Origin: Gemmatimonadota bacterium
GTDB lineage: Bacteria > Latescibacterota > UBA2968 > UBA8231
Reading direction: 5' to 3'
Length of the DNA: 64,000 nucleotides
NCBI GenBank assembly: GCA_009840005.1
Contig: VXOR01000042.1
Coordinates: 1-64,000, forward strand
Shown here: positions 60,504 to 64,000 of the stretch, piece by piece
Position numbering within the stretch: the stretch's first letter is position 1
How the letters are laid out: every line of letters starts with the position of its first letter
Notes under the pieces: model-generated
Told to the model about the DNA's origin: nothing
The model's input: only the letters and a program-made list of their open reading frames with translations
Database searches by the model: none
Made by a program: the position numbers and the translations under genes

Positions 60504-61379
60504 TCAATCGCTTCCTCCCCCCGCTTCCAAGCTCCAATAGACCGTTTCGATCCAGCGCTGCGCTGGCACGAAAGACCACGCCCACGACGCCCACTGCGGA
60601 TCGAGACCCTCGGCGCTGATCTGGTCGAGCGACATGCCCGCACTCCGGCTCGTGCGCACGCTATCCGTAGTTTCCACCAACATGCGGTGGTAAGCCTTTA
60701 AATCGTCGAGCGTGGCGACCGGCCCGTGGCCGGGGATGATTTTCGCGTCTGCGGGAAGCTGGTCGATGAGCGCGGCGATGTGTTGCGTCAGAGTCTCGAC
60801 GTCGCCGCCGTACTCTAGATCGACAAAGGGGAAGATGCCGTTGAAGAACAGGTCGCCGAGATGGGCGATCTGGGCGCTGACGAAGAATACGGCGATGTCC
60901 CCATCGGTATGGGCGCGGGGAAAGTGAACGGCGCGGATTTCCTCATCGTTGAAGAACACGGACGCCGACTGCTCAAATGCAATCACGGGCAAGGCTACCG
61001 CCGGCTCAGGCTCAATGTGCCGCTTGCCAAATTCACCGCCTGTCGCCAAGCGTTTGCGGACATTGACGTGGGCCAAAATCGTCGCGTGCTGACCAAAGAC
61101 GCGGTTGCCGCCGGTGTGGTCGCCGTGGAAATGCGTGTTGAAGATGTACTGGGGCTGACCGTCAAAACGGGCTAGCGCGGCGCGCACCGCATCGGTCTGC
61201 GACGCCAATTTATCATCCACCAAGAGAATGCCGTCGTCGCCGACGCAAACCCCGACATTGCCGCCACCGCCTTGCAACACATACACCGCGTCGCTGAGCT
61301 GGTGAAGCGACAATTCGGCGGTTGTTGGGCCAGCCGCCAACAGTGCCGCGATTAATGAGTAAACATTTAAGAAGCGCAT
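60504..61379 (-). CDS. Secreted metallo-beta-lactamase-fold hydrolase
   Basis: 291 aa. Signal peptide (SLIAALLAAGPTTA). Zinc motif THFHGDHTGGN (His83, His85, Asp87, His88), downstream His in FPRAHTDGD, Asp in LGDLFFNG and His in IPGHGP. This is the periplasmic MBL pattern of quinoprotein-associated hydrolases, cyclase-like MBLs and B3-like enzymes, more than of a true drug-resistance lactamase. The natural substrate is unknown. It is separated from the hydroxylase operon by 150 bp. Confidence 0.88.
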   Translation of the reverse strand: MRFLNVYSLIAALLAAGPTTAELSLHQLSDAVYVLQGGGGNVGVCVGDDGILLVDDKLASQTDAVRAALARFDGQPQYIFNTHFHGDHTGGNRVFGQHATILAHVNVRKRLATGGEFGKRHIEPEPAVALPVIAFEQSASVFFNDEEIRAVHFPRAHTDGDIAVFFVSAQIAHLGDLFFNGIFPFVDLEYGGDVETLTQHIAALIDQLPADAKIIPGHGPVATLDDLKAYHRMLVETTDSVRTSRSAGMSLDQISAEGLDPQWASWAWSFVPAQRWIETVYWSLEAGGGSD

Positions 61380-61395
61380 GGTTCTTTACCCCTGT

Positions 61396-61554
61396 GATTA
61401 ACTGACGTTACACACGGGCTATTCCAGTATGAGATGCTTCGCTTCGCTCAGCATGACAGGTGCTGGCGCACTACTTCTCAATGTCATGCTGAGCGGAGCG
61501 CAGCGGAGTCGAAGCATCTCATACCCGGACCTGTGCGTAACATCAGTGATTAAT
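61396..61554. repeat. MITE-like element with nested inverted repeats
   Basis: Ends ATTAACTGACGTTACACAC and the imperfect inverse GTGCGTAACATCAGTGATTA. Inside are a perfect 15-bp pair GTATGAGATGCTTCG / CGAAGCATCTCATAC (61427-61441, 61510-61524) and a 14-bp pair CGCTCAGCATGACA / TGTCATGCTGAGCG. The outer end matches 6101-6110 and the inner block matches 52709-52742, so it is a dispersed family. No coding potential. Confidence 0.7.
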
Positions 61555-61566
61555 AGAAACCGGGCA

Positions 61567-63195
61567 CTAATCCCTATTTCTCTCTTCTATCGTCAAGTAC
61601 CGATTGACCGGCAGGTCGGTAAAAATTTCGCGGTGCTGATCGGGCCAGCGCACTTCGAGCGTATCGACCCGTCTGACGCGCCCTAGCCCAAAGTGCAGGC
61701 GGCGGTCCTCGCTGGAGAGAAAACTGCTGCCGCAGATGAGGTCGCGGATTTGCGTCCGCTCGCCAGCGACCAGTCGCACTCGAGCGCCAATGCCATCGCG
61801 GTTGCCGCGCGTGCCAACCAAACGCAGGCCCAGCCAATTCTGCCGGTTGCCCACATCGTTCCGCAACAGCGAGGGCCGATCGTCGAGATTGGCCACGAAA
61901 ACGTCCAAGTCACCGTCGTTGTCAAAGTCGAACACGTTGGTTCCTCGGCTGACGCGGGGCACCTCGGAGCCGAGCGCAACCTGCGTAAACGTTCCGTCGC
62001 CAACATTGGCAAAAAGGTGACTGGGCTGGGCGTACGCACTGCCGCTGCCGGCGCGGTCGATCTGCGGATACACGTGGCCATTGGCCACCAACAGATCGAG
62101 GTCGCCATCGTGGTCATAGTCGAAAAAATCCGCGCCAAAACCCACGTGCGCCCACCCCGTACGCGCCAAGGCAGCTTCCGCGCTGACATCCGCAAAGGTG
62201 CCATCGCCTTCGTTGCGATAGAGGGTATTGTACTCGTCTTCAAAATGCGTGGCGAGCAAATCGGGGTGGCCGTCGTTGTCGTAGTCGCCCCAAGCTACCC
62301 CCATGCTCGCTTGGATTTGTCCGCTGCGGCCATAGGCCAAGCGGGCCGGAAGGGAGCGGTCGGTAAAGCGGCCATCGCCGCGATTGCGATAAAAAAAGTT
62401 CGGGCTGGAGTCGTTGGCCACGAATAAGTCGGGCCAGCCGTCGGCATCCGCGTCCGCAAACAGGACGCCCAATCCGTAGCCTGGGGAAGGGTGGTTGAGG
62501 CGCGCCCAAGCGGTGATGTCGGCAAACTCGTCACCATCGTTGCGATAAAACACATCCGCAGCCCCCATCAATCCCCTCGGGCCGACGAAGACCTCCACCC
62601 CCTTCCACTGCGCCCCCAAGCGTTCAACCTCCGTCGAATCGAATACCGCATAGCTCGCCACGTACAGGTCGAGGTCGCCGTCGAGGTCGTAGTCGGCCCA
62701 AGCCGCGCCTGTGCTCCAATGGGATGTGGCCACGCCAGCCGTTGCGGCCACATCGACAAAGCGACCGCCGTCGTTGCGGAAAAGCAGATTCTCCCGCAAT
62801 TGCGTCGCGTACAGGTCTTGGTCGCCATCGTTGTCAAAGTCCGCGCTAGTCGCGCCCATGCCCCAACCGAGGCCCGCAGCCCCAAGCACCTCGCCCACAT
62901 CGACAAAGCCGGCTGGGCCATCGTTGCGGAAAAGCGCGTGGCCGCCGCCTTTGCCGTTGACCCAGTACAGGTCTTGGTCGCCGTCGCGGTCAAAATCGAG
63001 CGCAGCCGTGCCACCGCCTTTGGCTTCGGGGATATAGCCCTTTGCCAAGCTGCCGCTCGTGTGGACGCGGGTCAGGCCGAGTTCAGCCGCCACATCGACA
63101 AAGGGCGCGAGCGGCTCGGCCGCGGCGCAGCACGTCCACAGAATGGTCGCACATAGGCCACCGGCTAATTTCCACTTGCCGCGATCCAAGCTCAT
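61567..63195 (-). CDS. CRTAC1-type FG-GAP/VCBS repeat protein with ASPIC/UnbV domain
   Basis: 542 aa, secreted (N-terminal hydrophobic stretch LAGGLCATILWTCCAAAEP). About six or seven FG-GAP/VCBS blades with Ca-binding-like DFDNDGDQDLY, DYDLDGDLDLY and FDFDNDGDLDVF, forming a beta-propeller, then a C-terminal ASPIC/UnbV domain (NWLGLRLVGTRGNRDGIGAR). Such proteins bind calcium and are thought to act in adhesion or carbohydrate binding; no enzyme activity is known. The start lies only 16 bases from the divergent gene at 63212. Confidence 0.93.
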   Translation of the reverse strand: MSLDRGKWKLAGGLCATILWTCCAAAEPLAPFVDVAAELGLTRVHTSGSLAKGYIPEAKGGGTAALDFDRDGDQDLYWVNGKGGGHALFRNDGPAGFVDVGEVLGAAGLGWGMGATSADFDNDGDQDLYATQLRENLLFRNDGGRFVDVAATAGVATSHWSTGAAWADYDLDGDLDLYVASYAVFDSTEVERLGAQWKGVEVFVGPRGLMGAADVFYRNDGDEFADITAWARLNHPSPGYGLGVLFADADADGWPDLFVANDSSPNFFYRNRGDGRFTDRSLPARLAYGRSGQIQASMGVAWGDYDNDGHPDLLATHFEDEYNTLYRNEGDGTFADVSAEAALARTGWAHVGFGADFFDYDHDGDLDLLVANGHVYPQIDRAGSGSAYAQPSHLFANVGDGTFTQVALGSEVPRVSRGTNVFDFDNDGDLDVFVANLDDRPSLLRNDVGNRQNWLGLRLVGTRGNRDGIGARVRLVAGERTQIRDLICGSSFLSSEDRRLHFGLGRVRRVDTLEVRWPDQHREIFTDLPVNRYLTIEERNRD

Positions 63196-63211
63196 CCGTA
63201 TATCCTAGTAC

Positions 63212-63904
63212 ATGACTACGACATTGACCCAGAACGACCCTGAATCCCTCGTGAGTCGCATCATTGAAGAGTTGCGAGCCAACCCCGACGCTCAGACCCT
63301 ATTGCTGCGGGCCTTGCTCACCGACGAATTTCTCGGTATGCCCATACGCCTCAAGCGCGTAGAAGCCGATGTCGCCCAACTCAAAGTTGACGTCTCAGTG
63401 CTCAAAACCGATGTCACCCAACTCAAAACCGATGTCACCCAACTCAAAACCGATGTCGCCCAACTTAAGGGAGACAGTTTAGAAGTAAAACTCTATCGGC
63501 GGATTCGTCCGTTACTCAGTCAGCGGTTCAACCTGCGTCGGGCGCGAATAATGCAAGGCAGCTTGCAGGACCCCAGAGGGGATTTTTTTGATCCGGTAGA
63601 AAAGGCGTTTGACGCGGAGATTATCACGGACGCCCAAGAATCTCGGATCAGCGCTACAGACCTGATTATTCGCGCCCAACGCAAAAAGGACCTTGAGGCA
63701 GTGTGGGTGGCGGTGGAGGTGTCCAATCAAATCGGGCAGCGAGACATTGAGCGGGTGCGCGAGTCGGCCGATGCGCTGAGTGCGGTCTTCCAACAAGAGA
63801 CCCTCGCTGTGGTGGTCGGCTATCGCATCCACGCACAAGACCAAGAGCGAGCTGAGCAAGCCGCTGTACATATCCTCCGCGTCGAGGAACGGGCCGACAT
63901 ATAG
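63212..63904 (+). CDS. Coiled-coil protein with a PD-(D/E)xK-like C-terminal region, function unknown
   Basis: 230 aa. After an N-terminal helix a heptad stretch (LKTDVTQLKTDVTQLKTDVA, about 64-84) is encoded by 21-bp repeats. The C-terminal part has ISATDLIIRAQRKKD, then AVWVAVEVSNQIGQRDIERV, where Asp and Glu in D-x-E-V-S-like spacing resemble PD-(D/E)xK folds (with Ser in place of Lys, seen in related uncharacterised families). Divergent from the CRTAC1 gene. I do not recognise a named family, and the nuclease idea is weak. Confidence 0.6.
   Translation: MTTTLTQNDPESLVSRIIEELRANPDAQTLLLRALLTDEFLGMPIRLKRVEADVAQLKVDVSVLKTDVTQLKTDVTQLKTDVAQLKGDSLEVKLYRRIRPLLSQRFNLRRARIMQGSLQDPRGDFFDPVEKAFDAEIITDAQESRISATDLIIRAQRKKDLEAVWVAVEVSNQIGQRDIERVRESADALSAVFQQETLAVVVGYRIHAQDQERAEQAAVHILRVEERADI
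63401..63463 (+). repeat. Three 21-bp in-frame tandem repeats
   Basis: Units 63401-63421 and 63422-63442 are identical (CTCAAAACCGATGTCACCCAA) and 63443-63463 differs by one base. Each adds one heptad LKTDV(T/A)Q to the coiled coil, so copy number could vary between strains. Confidence 0.9.
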
Positions 63905-63928
63905 CAATCCTATATCATTCACGAGATG

Positions 63929-63993
63929 ATCCGCAGATGGACGCAGATAGACGCAGAATAGGATGCACAAGACGACTTGCCGCTCGAATCGTT
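63929..63993 (+). repeat. Dispersed short repeat (copy of 29771-29829, opposite strand)
   Basis: Carries ATCCGCAGATGGACGCAGAT with a further AGACGCAGAATA and ends CGCTCGAATCGTTC. The same block order appears on the minus strand at 29829-29771. The 96 bases after the last gene contain only this. Confidence 0.55.
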
Positions 63994-64000
63994 CAAATCA

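Noticed and set aside
60504..61379. True beta-lactamase (drug resistance) assignment for the MBL-fold protein
   Set aside because: The motif spacing and FFNG/IPGHGP context fit general periplasmic MBL hydrolases; nothing specific to beta-lactam hydrolysis is visible.

Overview
The window is a GC-rich (about 60% by eye), gene-dense bacterial chromosome segment using the standard bacterial code. No rRNA, tRNA, transposase or CRISPR array was seen. The gene mix is: phytanoyl-CoA-dioxygenase-like, Gfo/Idh/MocA and dimethylformamidase-like genes, a CxPxR sulfatase, a CRTAC1/ASPIC-UnbV repeat protein, a xanthine-dehydrogenase-type hydroxylase, a Wza/Wzz-type export pair and a MacAB-like system. It points to a didermic, heterotrophic bacterium of the Latescibacterota/Poribacteria kind, often found as MAGs from marine or sponge sources. 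The phylum is an inference and is not proven here.

Layout. 1-5010 (minus): a type I restriction-modification locus, hsdM (cut by the window edge), a class II Fic gene and hsdR, translationally coupled to murB. A 52-bp tandem repeat of palindromes lies upstream of fic. 6276-8031 (plus): a nucleoside deoxyribosyltransferase-like gene and glcF. 8988-9619 (minus): ruins of another type I operon, with an intact MNT antitoxin, a HEPN toxin gene with its middle deleted, and a 23-codon hsdS fragment. 9655-14903 (minus): a coupled catabolic operon (DMFase-like with LamG, 2-hydroxyacid dehydrogenase, Gfo/Idh/MocA, PhyH).

15.1-29.7 kb is a defence island. From the right it reads vapBC-like, hsdR carrying an inserted S24 peptidase domain, hsdM, a 17-codon bridging ORF, hsdS, a 1507-aa nuclease-STAND protein, then a DUF3696-type ATPase coupled to a gene with PLD-like motifs. 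A divergent Phd/VapC pair closes the left end. Both ends of the island carry the same promoter-containing direct repeat (TTGACA-N17-TATTCT, minus strand).

29.8-36.4 kb (minus): YIP1-family protein, MacA-like adaptor, two MacB-like permeases and their ATPase, interrupted by hicAB and a small membrane gene. 36.5-43 kb (minus): a BtrH-N-like protein, a candidate structured RNA, and a DUF1854 protein with two zinc-ribbon ABC exporters. 43.2-44.3 kb (plus): APS reductase followed by an ArsC/Spx-like gene with an in-frame UGA (UxxC) and a SECIS-like hairpin. 44.4-47.3 kb (minus): sulfatase and murD. 47.4-52.6 kb (plus): a packed run with a LecA-like protein, APH-like kinase, DUF5069 protein (also with in-frame UGA and SECIS-like hairpin), FAD/NAD reductase, GT2, argC and TatD. 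52.8-56.2 kb (plus): polysaccharide export, chain-length protein and dut. 56.3-60.4 kb (minus): a three-subunit molybdenum hydroxylase plus MoaD-like gene. 60.5-63.2 kb (minus): a secreted metallo-beta-lactamase-fold protein and the CRTAC1 protein. A coiled-coil/nuclease-like gene ends the window.

The most notable items are two strong selenoprotein candidates within 5 kb, and the composite defence island with its putative ATPase/PLD-like two-gene system, STAND nuclease, S24-HsdR fusion and shared flanking promoter repeat.
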